NCBI RefSeq assembly: GCF_900113065.1 | Contig: NZ_FOOA01000013.1 | Span: 1 to 64,000 of the forward strand | Direction of reading: 5' to 3' | Length of the DNA stretch: 64,000 bases | From: Aureimonas phyllosphaerae | Lineage (GTDB): Bacteria; Pseudomonadota; Alphaproteobacteria; Rhizobiales; Rhizobiaceae | Shown here: piece by piece, positions 53,923 through 64,000 of the stretch | Layout: every line of letters starts with the position of its first letter | Position numbering within the stretch: position 1 is the stretch's first letter | Position numbers and translations under genes: made by a program | The notes under the pieces: model-generated | Told to the model about the DNA's origin: nothing | Databases searched by the model: none | Seen by the model: only the letters and a program-made list of their open reading frames with translations

Positions 53923-55094
53923 AGGTGGCGTTCATCTTGGGGGAGGAGTCGGCGGACCGGATCGGTGCCGATCTTCTGCGTCATCTCAAGCGGATGGCGC
54001 CCGAGACGATCTCGGCGATCGGGTTGGGCGGTCCGTCGATGCGTGCCGAGGGGCTCGAGTCGCTGTTCGACATCGAGGAATTGTCGATCATCGGCATCGG
54101 AGCCATCGTCGCTCGACTGCCGAAGCTTCTGGGACGGCTCAATCAGACCATCGGGTTCCTGCGGGCGCAGCGCCCCGATGTCATCGTCACGATCGACAGT
54201 TTCACCTTCTCCAACCGCGTGGCAGCGAAGCTTCGACCGAGCCTCCCTGAGACGGTGTTCGTGAACGTCGTGCCGCCTGCGATCTGGGCCTATCGCCCGG
54301 AGCGTGCTCGCAAGCTGTCGTCCGCGGTCGACCGGACGCTGTGCCTGTTTCCGTTCGAACCGGAGGCACTGCAGCGCCACGGCGGGCCGCCGGCATCCTA
54401 TATCGGCCATCCGATCATGGCGGATCCGCACCTTCGCACCATTCTCGAGCGGGATGCGGCAATTGGCTCGCGCCAGCCGGCGACGCGCCCGACGCTCCTG
54501 ATACTACCCGGCTCGCGCCGCGGCGAAATCACGCGACTAATGGACGATTTCGGCCGGACCTTCGCGGATTTGTCCGAGCGGGTGCCGAACCTGCGCGGCG
54601 TGCTGCCCGCCGTTTCCCGCGTGCGCCCGCTGATCGAGGAGAAGCTACGATCCTGGTCGATTCGTCCGGAGTTGGTCGAAGGCGAGGATGCCAAATGGCA
54701 GGCCTTTTCCGAAGCCGACGCGGCGATCGCGGCTTCCGGCACGGTCGCGCTGGAGTTGGCGCTCGCAGCGGTGCCGATGGTTCTGGCCTATCGGCTGGAC
54801 CCCATATCCTATCGCCTGCGTCACCTGATGACCGGTTGGACGGCCGCCCTGCCGAATTTCGTGGCGGGGCACCCGCTGGTGCCTGAGCATTTTCATGAGA
54901 CAATCCAGCCGGAGCATCTGGCGCGACGGCTCGAAAGATTGATGACGCGGACGCCCGAGCGAGCGGCGCAGATAGCAGGTTTCGAAGCGATCCGAGCGGC
55001 GATGACCGTGCCGGAGGTGCCGGGAGTTGCCGCTGCCCGGATCATCCTCGACATGCAGGCCGAAAGGAAAACGGGCGCCGAAGCGCCCGTCTGA
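53919..55094 (+). CDS. lpxB: Lipid-A-disaccharide synthase
   Basis: GT19 glycosyltransferase that joins lipid X and UDP-diacylglucosamine. The 391-aa protein starts MKVAFILGEESADRIGADLL and includes GGPSMRAEGLESLFDIEELSIIGI, INVVPPAIWAYRPERARKL-type sequence (VFVNVVPPAIWAYRPERARKLSS) and ILPGSRRGEITR, and the conserved Ser/Thr-rich ASGTVALELALAAVPMVLAYRLDPISYRL. Its last codons (KTGAEAPV) are embedded in the gltA terminator hairpin of the opposite strand. It is the last gene of the lipid A run. Confidence 0.96.
   Translation: MKVAFILGEESADRIGADLLRHLKRMAPETISAIGLGGPSMRAEGLESLFDIEELSIIGIGAIVARLPKLLGRLNQTIGFLRAQRPDVIVTIDSFTFSNRVAAKLRPSLPETVFVNVVPPAIWAYRPERARKLSSAVDRTLCLFPFEPEALQRHGGPPASYIGHPIMADPHLRTILERDAAIGSRQPATRPTLLILPGSRRGEITRLMDDFGRTFADLSERVPNLRGVLPAVSRVRPLIEEKLRSWSIRPELVEGEDAKWQAFSEADAAIAASGTVALELALAAVPMVLAYRLDPISYRLRHLMTGWTAALPNFVAGHPLVPEHFHETIQPEHLARRLERLMTRTPERAAQIAGFEAIRAAMTVPEVPGVAAARIILDMQAERKTGAEAPV
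55062..55090 (-). terminator. gltA terminator embedded in the lpxB coding end
   Basis: On the minus strand a stem ACGGGCGC (55090-55083) with GCGCCCGT (55078-55071) around the stable tetraloop TTCG is followed by TTTCCTTTC, a good rho-independent terminator for gltA. On the plus strand the same bases encode the final residues of LpxB, so one sequence must serve both coding and termination. Confidence 0.7.
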
Positions 55095-55115
55095 TCGATC
55101 TCATGTTGCCCGAGG

Positions 55116-56405
55116 TCAGCCGCGGGCGTCGACCGGGGTATAATCGCGCTGGGCCGCGCCGGTGTAGAGCTGGCGAGGGCGGCCGATACGCTGATGCGGA
55201 TCCTCGATCATCTCTTTCCACTGCGCGATCCAGCCGACGGTGCGGGCGACCGCGAAGAGCACGGTGAACATCTCGGTCGGGAAGCCGAGCGCCTTCAGCG
55301 TGATTCCGGAGTAGAAATCGACGTTCGGGTAGAGCTTCTTCTCGATGAAGTACGGATCGTGCAGCGCGATCTGTTCAAGTTCCATCGCGACCTCGAGCAG
55401 CGGATCGTCCTTGATGCCGAGCTCGGTCAGCACCTCGTGGCAGGTTTGCTGCATGATCTTCGCGCGCGGATCGTAGTTCTTGTACACTCGATGGCCGAAG
55501 CCCATCAGGCGGAACGGATCGTTCTTGTCCTTGGCCCGCGCGATGAACTCCGGAATGCGGTCCTTGCTGCCGATCTCGGCCAGCATGTTGAGCGCCGCCT
55601 CGTTGGCGCCGCCATGCGCCGGACCCCACAGGCAGGCGATGCCGGCCGCAATGCAGGCGAACGGGTTGGCGCCGGACGAACCGGCGAGACGCACCGTCGA
55701 GGTCGAGGCGTTCTGTTCGTGGTCGGCATGGAGCGTAAAGATACGGTCCATGGCGCGGGCCAGCACCGGGTTGATCTGATACGGCTCGCAGGGCACCGCG
55801 AAGCACATATGCAAGAAGTTTTCCGCGTAGGAGAGGTCGTTGCGCGGGTAAACGAACGGCTGGCCGATGTGATACTTGTAGGCCATGGCCGCCAGCGTCG
55901 GTGTCTTCGCGATCATGCGGATCGAGGCGACCATCCGCTGGTGCGGGTCCGCGATGTCGGTCGAGTCGTGGTAGAAGGCCGAGAGTGCGCCGACCGAACC
56001 GACCATCACGGCCATCGGATGCGCGTCGCGACGGAAGCCAGTGTAGAAGCGCGACATCTGCTCATGCACCATGGTGTGGCGCGTCACGCGGTAGGTGAAG
56101 TCGTTCATCTCGGCGGCGGTCGGCAGTTCGCCGTAGAGTAGGAGATAGCAGGTCTCGAGGAAGTTGCCGCGCTCGGCGAGCTGGTCGATCGGATAGCCCC
56201 GGTGCAGCAGCACACCTTCGTCGCCGTCGATGAAGGTGATCTTTGATTCGCAGGAAGCGGTTGACGTAAAGCCCGGGTCGTAGGTGAAGAGCCCGGTATC
56301 CTTGTAGAGCGCCGCGATGTCGACAACATCGGGACCGATCGTCCCGTGGCGCAGCTTAAGCTCGGTTTCCTTCGGGCCCAAGGTCAGTTTCGCCGAATCG
56401 GTCAT
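55116..56405 (-). CDS. gltA: Citrate synthase (type II)
   Basis: Condenses oxaloacetate and acetyl-CoA in the TCA cycle. The 429-aa protein starts [20 protein letters not shown], and carries [15 protein letters not shown] (active-site His), [16 protein letters not shown] (second His), and [28 protein letters not shown] (Asp). It belongs to the NADH-regulated hexameric type by length, though regulation is not visible from sequence. AAGGGGAACGA precedes ATG 56405 on this strand. The frame is open further upstream without similarity. Its terminator lies inside lpxB. Confidence 0.97.
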   Translation of the reverse strand: MTDSAKLTLGPKETELKLRHGTIGPDVVDIAALYKDTGLFTYDPGFTSTASCESKITFIDGDEGVLLHRGYPIDQLAERGNFLETCYLLLYGELPTAAEMNDFTYRVTRHTMVHEQMSRFYTGFRRDAHPMAVMVGSVGALSAFYHDSTDIADPHQRMVASIRMIAKTPTLAAMAYKYHIGQPFVYPRNDLSYAENFLHMCFAVPCEPYQINPVLARAMDRIFTLHADHEQNASTSTVRLAGSSGANPFACIAAGIACLWGPAHGGANEAALNMLAEIGSKDRIPEFIARAKDKNDPFRLMGFGHRVYKNYDPRAKIMQQTCHEVLTELGIKDDPLLEVAMELEQIALHDPYFIEKKLYPNVDFYSGITLKALGFPTEMFTVLFAVARTVGWIAQWKEMIEDPHQRIGRPRQLYTGAAQRDYTPVDARG

Positions 56406-56544
56406 TCGTTCCCCTTCTGGATGTCCGCCGGGCAGCGCCCGGCGAGAGCCGATCGGCAGGGAATGCGCCGAGCGCACGTTCGATGCCGATATCGTACGGA
56501 ATTATTGCACCGCACTCTCTTAAGCGCCAGTGCAGGCCAAGGGT

Positions 56545-57966
56545 TCATGCAGCCTGATCGCGCAGCCTGGCCAATGTTTCATCACGCCCAAGGACGTCGA
56601 GCACGTCGAAGACGCCGGGAGAGGTCGTCTTGCCGGTGAGGGCGGCGCGCAGCGGCTGCGCGGCCTTACCGAGCTTCAGGCCTTCACGCTCCGCATAGTC
56701 GCGGACGACGGCTTCAATGGAGCCGGCATTCCACTCGGTCAGGGCTTCGAGGGCCGGCAGCAGCCCCGAGACGACCTCCCGCCCGCCACCGGCTAGGATC
56801 TCCTCCGCCTTCGGGTCGATGGGCAGGGGACGCGAGGCAAAGAGATAGGCAGCGCTCTCCGTCAGCTCGACCAGCGTCTTGGCGCGCTCCTTGAGGCCCG
56901 GCATCGCGCGCAGCAGACGGTTACGCACCACGTCGTCGGGCGCCGAGCGCAGGATAGCGCCGTTCGGCAGGTGCTCGCGCACGTCCATCAGGTGATCGAC
57001 GAGATCGGCATCCACGCTCATACGGATCCAGTGACCGTTTACGGCATCGAGCTTGGCGAAATCGAAACGCGCCGCGCCACGATTCACATCGTCGATGTCG
57101 AACCAGGCGATCATGTCCTCGGGCGAGATGATCTCCTCGTCCCCATGGCTCCAGCCGAGACGCACGAGGTAATTCTTCAGGCCGACCGGGAGATAACCCA
57201 TCTCGCGATAGGCCTCGACGCCCAGGGCACCATGTCGCTTCGACAGCTTCGCCCCGTCCGCACCGTGGATGAGCGGAATATGGGCGAAGACGGGAACGTC
57301 CCAGCCCATCGCCTTGTAGATCAACGTCTGGCGACCGGCGTTAGTCAGGTGATCGTCACCGCGAATGATATGCGTGACGCCCATGTCGTGGTCGTCGACG
57401 ACGACCGCGTGCATGTAGGTCGGCGTCCCGTCCGAGCGAAGGAGAATGAAGTCGTCGAGGTCCTTGTTGGGAAAGCGGACTTCACCCTGAACGCGGTCGT
57501 GCACCACCGTCTCGCCGTCGAGCGGAGCCTTGATGCGGATCACGGGTCTGACACCCGCCGGCGCCTCGGACGGGTCGCGGTCGCGCCAGCGTCCGTCGTA
57601 GCGCGGGGGGCGCTTCTCCGCCTTGGCTTTCTCGCGCATCTCGTCGAGTTCGGCCGGGGAGGCGTAGCAGTAATAGGCCTTTCCGGCCGCAACCAGTTCC
57701 TCGGCCACCTCACGGTGACGCGGCGCGCGCTCGAACTGGGAAACCGGCGGCTCGTCGGCGTCGAGACCGAGCCAATGCAGACCGTCGATGATCGCCTTCA
57801 CAGCGGGTTCGGTGGAACGCTCGCGGTCGGTATCCTCGATGCGCAGCAGCATCTTGCCGCCCGTCTTGCGAGCGTACAGCCAGTTGAAGAGCGCCGTACG
57901 CGCGCCACCGATATGAAGATAGCCCGTCGGCGACGGTGCGAACCGGGTTACGACGCGGTCGGTCAT
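56545..57966 (-). CDS. gltX: Glutamate-tRNA ligase
   Basis: Charges tRNA-Glu (and may misacylate tRNA-Gln in organisms without GlnRS). The 473-aa protein starts [33 protein letters not shown] (HIGH-equivalent HIGG) and has the second signature KLSKRHGA, plus a C-terminal anticodon domain with [37 protein letters not shown] 57966 is chosen; the frame is open to 58167. Alphaproteobacteria often have two gltX genes, so this copy's target cannot be fixed. It is followed on the same strand by gltA. Confidence 0.96.
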   Translation of the reverse strand: MTDRVVTRFAPSPTGYLHIGGARTALFNWLYARKTGGKMLLRIEDTDRERSTEPAVKAIIDGLHWLGLDADEPPVSQFERAPRHREVAEELVAAGKAYYCYASPAELDEMREKAKAEKRPPRYDGRWRDRDPSEAPAGVRPVIRIKAPLDGETVVHDRVQGEVRFPNKDLDDFILLRSDGTPTYMHAVVVDDHDMGVTHIIRGDDHLTNAGRQTLIYKAMGWDVPVFAHIPLIHGADGAKLSKRHGALGVEAYREMGYLPVGLKNYLVRLGWSHGDEEIISPEDMIAWFDIDDVNRGAARFDFAKLDAVNGHWIRMSVDADLVDHLMDVREHLPNGAILRSAPDDVVRNRLLRAMPGLKERAKTLVELTESAAYLFASRPLPIDPKAEEILAGGGREVVSGLLPALEALTEWNAGSIEAVVRDYAEREGLKLGKAAQPLRAALTGKTTSPGVFDVLDVLGRDETLARLRDQAA

Positions 57967-58111
57967 GGAAGGTCCTCGAAGGTGGAAGAATCGCGCCAGC
58001 CGTCGGACACGAGGTCCGAAATGGTCTGTGCAGAGCCGGCGGGACGATGCCTGTCTTTCTCGGCCCGTGGTGTAGCATAGCGGGAAGGCGAGACAAGCGA
58101 AGCGAACCGAT

Positions 58112-60460
58112 GTGACGACCAGGGGACATAGCGTCACGACACCATCGCTCGGCAGCCGGGCCGGCAAGAGCGGTCCGTCCTCGCTGCCCCGCCTTGCCGC
58201 GATGCGCGCGTGGCTGGCACGTCAGGTCGCGCTGGAGGAGCGTTCGCGCACGGCGTTCGCGCTCTTTCCGATCGCGATGATCGCAGCCGCGGCGACGTTT
58301 TACCGAACGACGTTCCAGCCGGGTCTCGTGGCGATCGCGCTTCTCGCGGGCGTCGGTGCCCTTTCGCTCGCTCTGCCAGGAATGGCACGCTCGTTCCGTG
58401 TCGGCGGCGTCGTCGGGCTCGGTCTTGCGGCGGGCTTCGCCGCCTGCATCGCGGAGCGCGCCCGCACCGAGACGACGCTTTTCTCGGGCGAGGCGACGGT
58501 GCGGATCGCCGGGCCGGTGGTGGCGCGGGAGCAGGACGATCGTGGTCGCTATCGATACATCGTCGAAATCGAATCGACGGAGCGCCCGGTCCTCTCACGA
58601 CCGCCGGAGCGCGCGCGGATCGTTGTTTCGAGCCGACACGAGCCCTTGCCCATCGGCTCGACCTATCGAGGGCTGGTGCGCCTGCGTCCACCTTCGGGGC
58701 CGGCCTATCCCGGTGCGCACGATTTCGCCTTCGGGTCATACTTCGGGGGGCTGGGAGCCTACGGGTTCTCGCTCGGCGCGCCGGCACCACCGGGCGCATT
58801 GCGCGACCCGTCGATCTCGGACCGCATCGCGACGCTGCGACTTGCTATGGGGGAGACAATTCGGGCCGTCCTTCCGGGCGCGACAGGTGCGGTCGCCTCG
58901 GCCCTCGTGACCGGGGAGCGAGCCGGAATCCCGGAGGAGATCAACGAGGATCTGCGCGTCACGGGGCTGGCGCATGTGCTGTCGATCAGCGGCTTTCACA
59001 TGGCGCTCGTCGCCGGTTTCTTCCTTCTCGTCACGCGCCTCGGCCTCGCGACCGTCGTGCCGATGGCTCTCCGTTGGCCGATCAAGAAACTGGCGGCGGT
59101 CGTTGCCCTCGTAGGGACCGGCTTCTACTTCCTTCTCGCCGGCGACAACGCCGCGACGGAGCGTTCCTTCGTCATGATCGCGGTCATGCTGGGTGCGGTG
59201 CTTCTCGATCAGCCTGCGCTGACCTTACGAAACGTCTGCATCGCTGCGGTCGTTGTCGTCGCGCTGTCGCCTCACGTCGTACCGACCGCGACTTTTCAGA
59301 TGTCCTTCGCGGCAACGGCGGCATTGATCGGCGCATATGGCGCCTACGCTCGATGGCAGTCCCGGCGAAACGAGGGCCAGCACAGGGAAGGCCTGTCGAT
59401 CCGATGGCTGAGCCTCATTCTTCTGGGCATGGCGATGTCGTCGCTGATTGCCGGTGCCACTACCGCGCCGTACGCGATCTACCACTTCCAGCGCGGCGCT
59501 CCGTTCTCGCTCATCGCCAACATCGTGGCGACGCCTCTCTTCAGCTTTTGGATCATGCCGTTTGCGATGCTGGCCGTGCTGGCTATGCCGTTCGGCCTTC
59601 ACGTTCTTCCACTCAAGGCGATGGGGTGGGGCCTCGACCTCGTCTTCGCCCTGGCTGCCTATCTCGCCGACGCATTTCCGGACTATCCGACCGGCCTGAT
59701 CAGCGGCCGAGCACTCATCTGCTTTTCGGCCGCGATCCTCATCGTCTCCTTTTCCGCCAGCGGACTTCGCTGGTTCGCGCTTGCGCCGATTGCCATCGGC
59801 TTTGCGCTCTTGCGTCCCGGACCTGCTCCGGAGCTCTTGCTCTTCGAGGACGGTCGCGAACTCGCTTTGATCGATAGGGACGGGCAACTGCACTCCGTCC
59901 AGCCACGACCATCCACCTTCGTCTGGGACCAGTGGCGACGCGCGTTGCAAACCGAGCCGGGACGGCGGGCAAGTCACAGCCGGACTAGCTTGGTGTCCGC
60001 CCCAACGACGGACAGCGCCGTGACGTCCAATCTTTCCAGCGCCGAAGCATTCCGATGCGAAGACGGCATCTGTCGCGGACTAACCCGGTCCGGACTCCGG
60101 ATCGGGTGGAGCGATGATTATCAGAAGCTCGACGACGTCTGCCGCGACAGTGACATCGCCATCATGGCGCGGGCTGTCCGGGCGAACGCCTGCCGGACCG
60201 GTGATGCACGACTGCTCACGTTGAGGACCCTGCGCCGAACCGGCTCTCTCGCGATCTCCCGCGCCTCCGACGCAACGATCGAAGTGCGCCATTCCATACC
60301 GACTGAGCCGCAGGCGTGGAATCGCCATCGCTTCGCGGCATGGCCCGAGTACTGGCGCAAACCGGACAGCGCGACGGCCGAAACGAAAGGTCGCGTCGAG
60401 GATCGTCGCGCTGTCAGTGATAGCGCCGGATCAGCCCCACCAGTTTCCCCTGAACCTTGA
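58112..60460 (+). CDS. comEC: ComEC/Rec2-family competence membrane protein
   Basis: Putative DNA-uptake channel of the ComEC group. The 782-aa protein has an N-terminal membrane region, a soluble DUF4131/OB-like domain (about 120-220: [28 protein letters not shown]), and a large Competence domain with [27 protein letters not shown] and many hydrophobic segments to about residue 590. Past that the C-terminal ~190 residues show no metallo-beta-lactamase HxHxDH motif, a state common in this order. The start is GTG 58112. Its last 47 bases overlap the end of lexA on the other strand. Confidence 0.85.
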   Translation: MTTRGHSVTTPSLGSRAGKSGPSSLPRLAAMRAWLARQVALEERSRTAFALFPIAMIAAAATFYRTTFQPGLVAIALLAGVGALSLALPGMARSFRVGGVVGLGLAAGFAACIAERARTETTLFSGEATVRIAGPVVAREQDDRGRYRYIVEIESTERPVLSRPPERARIVVSSRHEPLPIGSTYRGLVRLRPPSGPAYPGAHDFAFGSYFGGLGAYGFSLGAPAPPGALRDPSISDRIATLRLAMGETIRAVLPGATGAVASALVTGERAGIPEEINEDLRVTGLAHVLSISGFHMALVAGFFLLVTRLGLATVVPMALRWPIKKLAAVVALVGTGFYFLLAGDNAATERSFVMIAVMLGAVLLDQPALTLRNVCIAAVVVVALSPHVVPTATFQMSFAATAALIGAYGAYARWQSRRNEGQHREGLSIRWLSLILLGMAMSSLIAGATTAPYAIYHFQRGAPFSLIANIVATPLFSFWIMPFAMLAVLAMPFGLHVLPLKAMGWGLDLVFALAAYLADAFPDYPTGLISGRALICFSAAILIVSFSASGLRWFALAPIAIGFALLRPGPAPELLLFEDGRELALIDRDGQLHSVQPRPSTFVWDQWRRALQTEPGRRASHSRTSLVSAPTTDSAVTSNLSSAEAFRCEDGICRGLTRSGLRIGWSDDYQKLDDVCRDSDIAIMARAVRANACRTGDARLLTLRTLRRTGSLAISRASDATIEVRHSIPTEPQAWNRHRFAAWPEYWRKPDSATAETKGRVEDRRAVSDSAGSAPPVSPEP

Positions 60461-61100
60461 CGCGATCAGCGCCCAGCAGACGCGTCTCGTAAGCCGGATT
60501 GGCGGCCTCGAGCGCCACCATGCCGCCCTTGCGGCGAAATCGTTTCAGCGTGGCTTCCTCATCATCGACGAGCGCGACCACGATTTCTCCAGCGCTCGCC
60601 GACTCGCTACGCTGAATCACGACGGTATCCCCATCCAGGATCCCGGCCTCGATCATCGAGTCGCCCTTGACCTCCAGCGCGTAATGTTCGCCGGATCCAA
60701 GCATCTCGAGCGGCACGACGATGTCGTGCGTGTTCTGCTGAATGGCCGAGATCGGAACACCGGCTGCGATGCGCCCCATGACCGGCACGGAGGAAACGTC
60801 GCGTTCGACGGCTCGCGGTGTCTTGAACAAGGGCTCCACGTTGGACGGACGAGAGGCAGGCGGCGCGGCCGCGGCCTTGGCTGCGGACTCCGGCAGCTTC
60901 ACCACCTCCAGCGCCCGCGCCCGATTTGGTAGGCGCCGGATAAAGCCGCGCTCCTCGAGCGCCGTGATCAGGCGGTGGATGCCGGACTTCGAACGGAGAT
61001 CCAAGGCGTCCTTCATCTCGTCGAAGGACGGAGGGACGCCCACCGATTGCAGACGCTCATGAATGAACATCAGAAGCTCGTGCTGCTTGCGCGTCAGCAT
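60414..61100 (-). CDS. lexA: LexA repressor
   Basis: SOS repressor that self-cleaves on RecA stimulation. The 228-aa protein has an N-terminal winged helix-turn-helix ([45 protein letters not shown]), the cleavage site Ala-Gly in [11 protein letters not shown], the catalytic Ser in [13 protein letters not shown] and Lys in [11 protein letters not shown]. The start at 61100 fits the family. A direct-repeat LexA box (61140-61154) lies 40 bases upstream, so it is autoregulated. Its stop is inside the comEC coding end. Confidence 0.97.
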   Translation of the reverse strand: MLTRKQHELLMFIHERLQSVGVPPSFDEMKDALDLRSKSGIHRLITALEERGFIRRLPNRARALEVVKLPESAAKAAAAPPASRPSNVEPLFKTPRAVERDVSSVPVMGRIAAGVPISAIQQNTHDIVVPLEMLGSGEHYALEVKGDSMIEAGILDGDTVVIQRSESASAGEIVVALVDDEEATLKRFRRKGGMVALEAANPAYETRLLGADRVKVQGKLVGLIRRYH

Positions 61101-61139
61101 GGGACGATTCCTCGAAACAAAACCTGAACAAACCTAGCT

Positions 61140-61154
61140 GTTCTGTTTGTGTTC
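61140..61154 (-). promoter_or_regulatory. LexA (SOS) box of lexA
   Basis: Read on the minus strand GAAC-N7-GAAC: GAAC at 61154-61151 and 61143-61140 with seven bases between (ACAAACA). This is the direct-repeat LexA site of alphaproteobacteria, 40 bases upstream of the lexA start and within the moeA-lexA gap. Confidence 0.85.
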
Positions 61155-61162
61155 TGCAAGGA

Positions 61163-62383
61163 TCATCCGGTGGTCAGCATAACGTACTCGCACGGCTCGC
61201 CTGCGACGGCAGCCGGCGCGAAGGCCGGGCGAACGAGGAGAACGTCGGCACGCGCGAAAACCGAGAGAAGCGAGGAGTCCTGCCGAGGCAGCGGCACGAC
61301 GCGGCATGGCGAGCCGGCGGGGTCGATTTGGATGTGGGCGCGCAGGAAGTCCGTCCGCTTGTCGTTGGCCTTGACGTCGAGCCCAAGGATGCCGCGTCTC
61401 CGGCGCCTGACGGGAGCGGCGCCGGACAGTTTCTCGATCAGCGGGCGCAGGAACAGTTCGGCGGTGACGAGGCTGGACGCTGGGTTTCCCGGTAGACCAA
61501 GGATTCGCATAGGGCCTAGCGAGCCAGCCATCAACGGTTTTCCCGGCCGCATTGCGACCCGCCAGAAATCGAGCGTGGCACCGGCTTCGGTGAGGACCGG
61601 TCCGACGAGATCGTGGTCGCCCACCGATGCGCCGCCCACGGTCACCAGGATGTCGGCCCTTGCGTTCTGGGCCCGCTCGATGGCCGACGCGAGATCGTCC
61701 CGGCGATCGGGGATGATCCCGAGGTCGATGACAGAGCCACCGATCACGTGAACGATCATCGAGATGGCCAGCGTGTTGGATGCGACGGTCTGCGAGGGTC
61801 CCGCCGGCGTGCCCGGAGGAACCAGTTCGTCGCCCGTGGCCGCGATGGCGACACGCACCCGTCGCCGGACTTCGATCGTTCCATAGCCGCCGCTTGCCGC
61901 GAGGGCGCAGGCAGCGGGTGTCAGCCGGGACGCGGCTGGCGCGAGGACGTCGGAGAGGCGGAAATCGTTGCCGGCGCGGCGAATGTTCGCCCCGGGCTCG
62001 ACGCGTTCCAGAATGCGGACCTCAGACTCAGCGGGTCGATCCGTATTTTCCTGAATGACCACCGCATCCGCACCATCGGGGACCGGCGCGCCGGTGAAGA
62101 TGCGCACCGCCTCGCCAGTCGACAGACTGCCGGAGAAGGCATGCCCCGCCGCCGACTCCCCGACGACCCTCAGAACGGGGGAGGGGCCGGTCAGGTCCGC
62201 CGCACGCACCGCGTACCCATCCATCGCGGAAGCATCGAACGCAGGTTGGGTCCGGCGCGCGTCGAGGTCGGCGGGTAGGACGCGTCCACACGCGTCTTCG
62301 ATCGCGATGGCTTCGATGCCGTCGACAGGGCTGACATCGCGAAGCAGCCGTTCAACGGCATCGTCGAACGGAACCAGCGTCAT
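61163..62383 (-). CDS. moeA: Molybdopterin molybdenumtransferase MoeA
   Basis: Inserts molybdate into adenylylated molybdopterin to give active Moco. The 406-aa protein has [57 protein letters not shown] and [36 protein letters not shown], the MoeA signatures. The start (62383) overlaps moaC in ATGA. It is between moaC and lexA; the order moaC-moeA-lexA-comEC-gltX is seen in Rhizobiales. Its product is needed by the molybdoenzyme at 23163-23942. Confidence 0.95.
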   Translation of the reverse strand: MTLVPFDDAVERLLRDVSPVDGIEAIAIEDACGRVLPADLDARRTQPAFDASAMDGYAVRAADLTGPSPVLRVVGESAAGHAFSGSLSTGEAVRIFTGAPVPDGADAVVIQENTDRPAESEVRILERVEPGANIRRAGNDFRLSDVLAPAASRLTPAACALAASGGYGTIEVRRRVRVAIAATGDELVPPGTPAGPSQTVASNTLAISMIVHVIGGSVIDLGIIPDRRDDLASAIERAQNARADILVTVGGASVGDHDLVGPVLTEAGATLDFWRVAMRPGKPLMAGSLGPMRILGLPGNPASSLVTAELFLRPLIEKLSGAAPVRRRRRGILGLDVKANDKRTDFLRAHIQIDPAGSPCRVVPLPRQDSSLLSVFARADVLLVRPAFAPAAVAGEPCEYVMLTTG

Positions 62384-62862
62384 GAGGCCGACCAGTGTCC
62401 CGAACGCCCGCCCGTCTTCTCGACGAGACGGATGGCCGTGATCGACATGCCCCGGTCGACGGCCTTGGCCATGTCGTAAATCGTGAGGCATGCGATGGAG
62501 ACGGCGGTAAGCGCCTCCATCTCGATGCCGGTCTTGCCGGTCACGCGTGCGCTCGCCGTGACCCGGATTCCGGGGAGCGCCGGCTGGATCTCCAGATCGA
62601 CGGACACCTTCTCGAGCAGCAGCTGATGACAGAGGGGAATGAGTTCGTGCGTGCGCTTGGCCGCCATGATGCCGGCGATGCGCGCGATCGAGAGAACATC
62701 GCCCTTCTTTGCCGAGCCGGAGCGGATCATGTCCAGCGTCTCGGCCGCCATCAGCACCAACCCTTCGGCGGTGGCTTCGCGGACTGTCGCATCCTTCGCG
62801 CCGACATCGACCATCGCCGCGTTGCCGGCTTCGTCCAGGTGGGTCAGGCGATCGCCGCTCAT
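62380..62862 (-). CDS. moaC: Cyclic pyranopterin monophosphate synthase MoaC
   Basis: Early step in molybdopterin synthesis, with MoaA. The 160-aa protein reads [38 protein letters not shown], then [39 protein letters not shown] and [33 protein letters not shown], the family signature. Start at 62862, chosen over an upstream in-frame extension, overlaps trpC in ATGA. The gene is co-transcribed with trpC and moeA by overlap. Confidence 0.96.
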   Translation of the reverse strand: MSGDRLTHLDEAGNAAMVDVGAKDATVREATAEGLVLMAAETLDMIRSGSAKKGDVLSIARIAGIMAAKRTHELIPLCHQLLLEKVSVDLEIQPALPGIRVTASARVTGKTGIEMEALTAVSIACLTIYDMAKAVDRGMSITAIRLVEKTGGRSGHWSAS

Positions 62863-63659
62863 GCCGCAGCGCCCGTCAGAAGCGCCCGCGTGGCATTCTC
62901 GACGTCCGCGTGTCGCATCAGGCTTTCGCCGATCAGGAAGGTGGAAATTCCCGAGCGATGCAGCCGACGGCAATCCTCGTGGCCGCCGATGCCACTCTCG
63001 CCCACCAAAATTCGGTCGCTTCCCACCATGCCCGCCAGCCTCTCGCTCACGGCAAGATCGACCGCAAAGGTTCGCAGGTTGCGGTTGTTGACGCCGATCA
63101 ACGGCGAGCGGAGCTTCAAGGCCCGCTCCGTCTCGGCCTCGTCATGCACCTCGATCAGCGCCGCCATGCCGAGATCGTCGGCCGCAGCCTCCAGATCAGC
63201 AGCCAGGGCGTCGTCGACCGACGCCATGATGATCAGGATCGCGTCCGCGTCCCACGCTCGCGCTTCCAGCACCTGGTAAGTGTCGAACAGGAAATCCTTG
63301 CGCAGGGCGGGCAGGGTGGTCGCGTTCCGGGCGGCGGTCAGAAACTCCGGAGCACCTTGAAAGGACGGTGCATCCGTCAGCACGCTGAGGCAGGCGGCGC
63401 CAGCCCGCTCGTAGGCTTCCGCGAGTGAAGCGGGATCGAATTCCTCCCGGATCAGTCCTTTCGAGGGGCTGGCCTTCTTCACTTCTGCGATCAGCGCGAA
63501 GTCCCCGGCCTGGTGCTTCCTGCGGATGGCCGACGTGAAATCGCGCGGCGGCTGGCCGGCAGCGATGCGTCGGGTGAGTTCGCCAGCCGAAACGCTCGCC
63601 TTTGCCTTTGCGATCTCATCGCGCTTGTAGGCCTCGATCTTCGCCAGGATATCGGACAT
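62859..63659 (-). CDS. trpC: Indole-3-glycerol phosphate synthase
   Basis: Ring closure step of tryptophan synthesis. The 266-aa TIM-barrel protein starts [20 protein letters not shown] and has [23 protein letters not shown] (catalytic Lys region), [38 protein letters not shown] and [14 protein letters not shown]-type sequence ([40 protein letters not shown]). Length is normal. It overlaps moaC and follows trpD with a two-base gap. Confidence 0.97.
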   Translation of the reverse strand: MSDILAKIEAYKRDEIAKAKASVSAGELTRRIAAGQPPRDFTSAIRRKHQAGDFALIAEVKKASPSKGLIREEFDPASLAEAYERAGAACLSVLTDAPSFQGAPEFLTAARNATTLPALRKDFLFDTYQVLEARAWDADAILIIMASVDDALAADLEAAADDLGMAALIEVHDEAETERALKLRSPLIGVNNRNLRTFAVDLAVSERLAGMVGSDRILVGESGIGGHEDCRRLHRSGISTFLIGESLMRHADVENATRALLTGAAA

Positions 63660-63661
63660 CG

Positions 63662-64000
63662 TCAGGCTCCCTTCGCGCTGCCGGTTGCGGAGACCAGCCG
63701 GTCAAGTGCATCCCGCGCCTGCCCGCTCGCCAACGAGTCCCGCGCCATGACCAGCCCTTCTGCGAGGTTCGCAACGCGGTCTGCGACGACAAGTGCAGCG
63801 CCCGCGTTCAGAAGCACGATGTCTCGATAGGCGCTTGGCTCGTCCGCCAGGACGGATCGAAGTGCGGCGGCGTTCTGGATGGCATCGCCGCCGACGATAT
63901 CGGCAAGACGGCGGCGTTCGAAGCCGAACGTTTCCGGTTCGATCGTGAACTCGCGGATCGACCCGTCACGGATCTCGCAGACGGTCGTCGGACCGCAATT
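63662..64000 (-). CDS. trpD: Anthranilate phosphoribosyltransferase (C-terminal part)
   Basis: Adds phosphoribose to anthranilate in tryptophan synthesis. The window holds only the last 112 codons: the frame reads from [22 protein letters not shown] into a helical end, then [42 protein letters not shown]. The GPTTVCE segment is typical of the TrpD C-terminal domain. The gene continues beyond the right edge. It is two bases from trpC, consistent with a trpD-trpC-moaC-moeA transcript. Confidence 0.9.
   Translation of the reverse strand, partial: NCGPTTVCEIRDGSIREFTIEPETFGFERRRLADIVGGDAIQNAAALRSVLADEPSAYRDIVLLNAGAALVVADRVANLAEGLVMARDSLASGQARDALDRLVSATGSAKGA

Noticed and set aside
58112-60460. 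Complete competence operon
   Set aside because: Only comEC is here; no comEA, comF or pilus genes are nearby.

Overview
The window is a GC-rich, densely packed chromosomal segment of an alphaproteobacterium, most likely in the Hyphomicrobiales (Rhizobiales). This rests on gene order (rpsB-tsf-pyrH-frr-uppS-cdsA-rseP-bamA-lpxD-fabZ-lpxA-lpxI-lpxB-gltA, and trpD-trpC-moaC-moeA-lexA-comEC-gltX), a direct-repeat LexA box (GAAC-N7-GAAC), LpxI in place of LpxH, and alphaproteobacterial families such as DUF1489, EipB/DUF1849 and a phasin. The genus cannot be fixed from the sequence alone. The window opens exactly on the start codon of tuf and ends inside trpD.

Layout. 1-15894: tuf, then the S10, spc and alpha ribosomal protein operons (rpsJ to rplQ), with secY, adk and rpoA. 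Intrinsic-type hairpins after tuf, between rplO and secY and after rplQ, plus a good promoter before rpsM, divide this block into transcription units. 15973-23162: an SDR-family reductase, a possible small secreted peptide, a DegP/Q-like periplasmic protease, rarA, crcB, an RluC-type pseudouridine synthase, a HAD phosphatase and an ATP12-type chaperone. 23163-26025 (minus strand): a Tat-exported molybdopterin oxidoreductase with its cytochrome b561 partner, then lipB and a UPF0178 gene. 26204-26288: tRNA-Leu(GAG). 26415-31336: a MerR-type regulator with an inverted-repeat operator, a DUF1624 membrane protein with a Cys-rich tail, an aldo/keto reductase, a DUF218 protein and several small conserved proteins. 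31441-36761: a DacA-type DD-carboxypeptidase with a SPOR domain, a phasin, and clpS-clpA. 36830-41754: AzlC/AzlD-type exporter, HIT protein, a DUF482 acyltransferase-like protein, a glycerophosphodiester phosphodiesterase, RidA and EipB. 41922-55094: translation factors and the envelope assembly cluster (S2, EF-Ts, UMP kinase, RRF, UppS, CdsA, RseP, BamA, lipid A enzymes). 55116-64000: gltA, gltX, comEC, lexA, moeA, moaC, trpC and partial trpD.

Functionally the window combines protein synthesis and export (ribosome, SecY, EF-Tu, EF-Ts, RRF), envelope building and quality control (BamA, LpxD/A/I/B, RseP, EipB, DegP-like, DacA, UppS, CdsA) and cofactor supply (MoaC/MoeA for molybdopterin, which the Tat-exported oxidoreductase would need). 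I see no phage, transposon, CRISPR array, defence island or other clearly novel system. The most interesting points are regulatory and architectural: a TGC-N3-GCA element placed inside the phasin promoter, a gltA terminator embedded in the lpxB coding end, tandem hairpins between rpsM and rpsK, a tuf gene with codon choice unlike the ribosomal genes beside it, the absence of dxr from its usual neighbourhood, an uncharacterised molybdoenzyme/b561 pair, and a Cys-rich tail on the DUF1624 protein.
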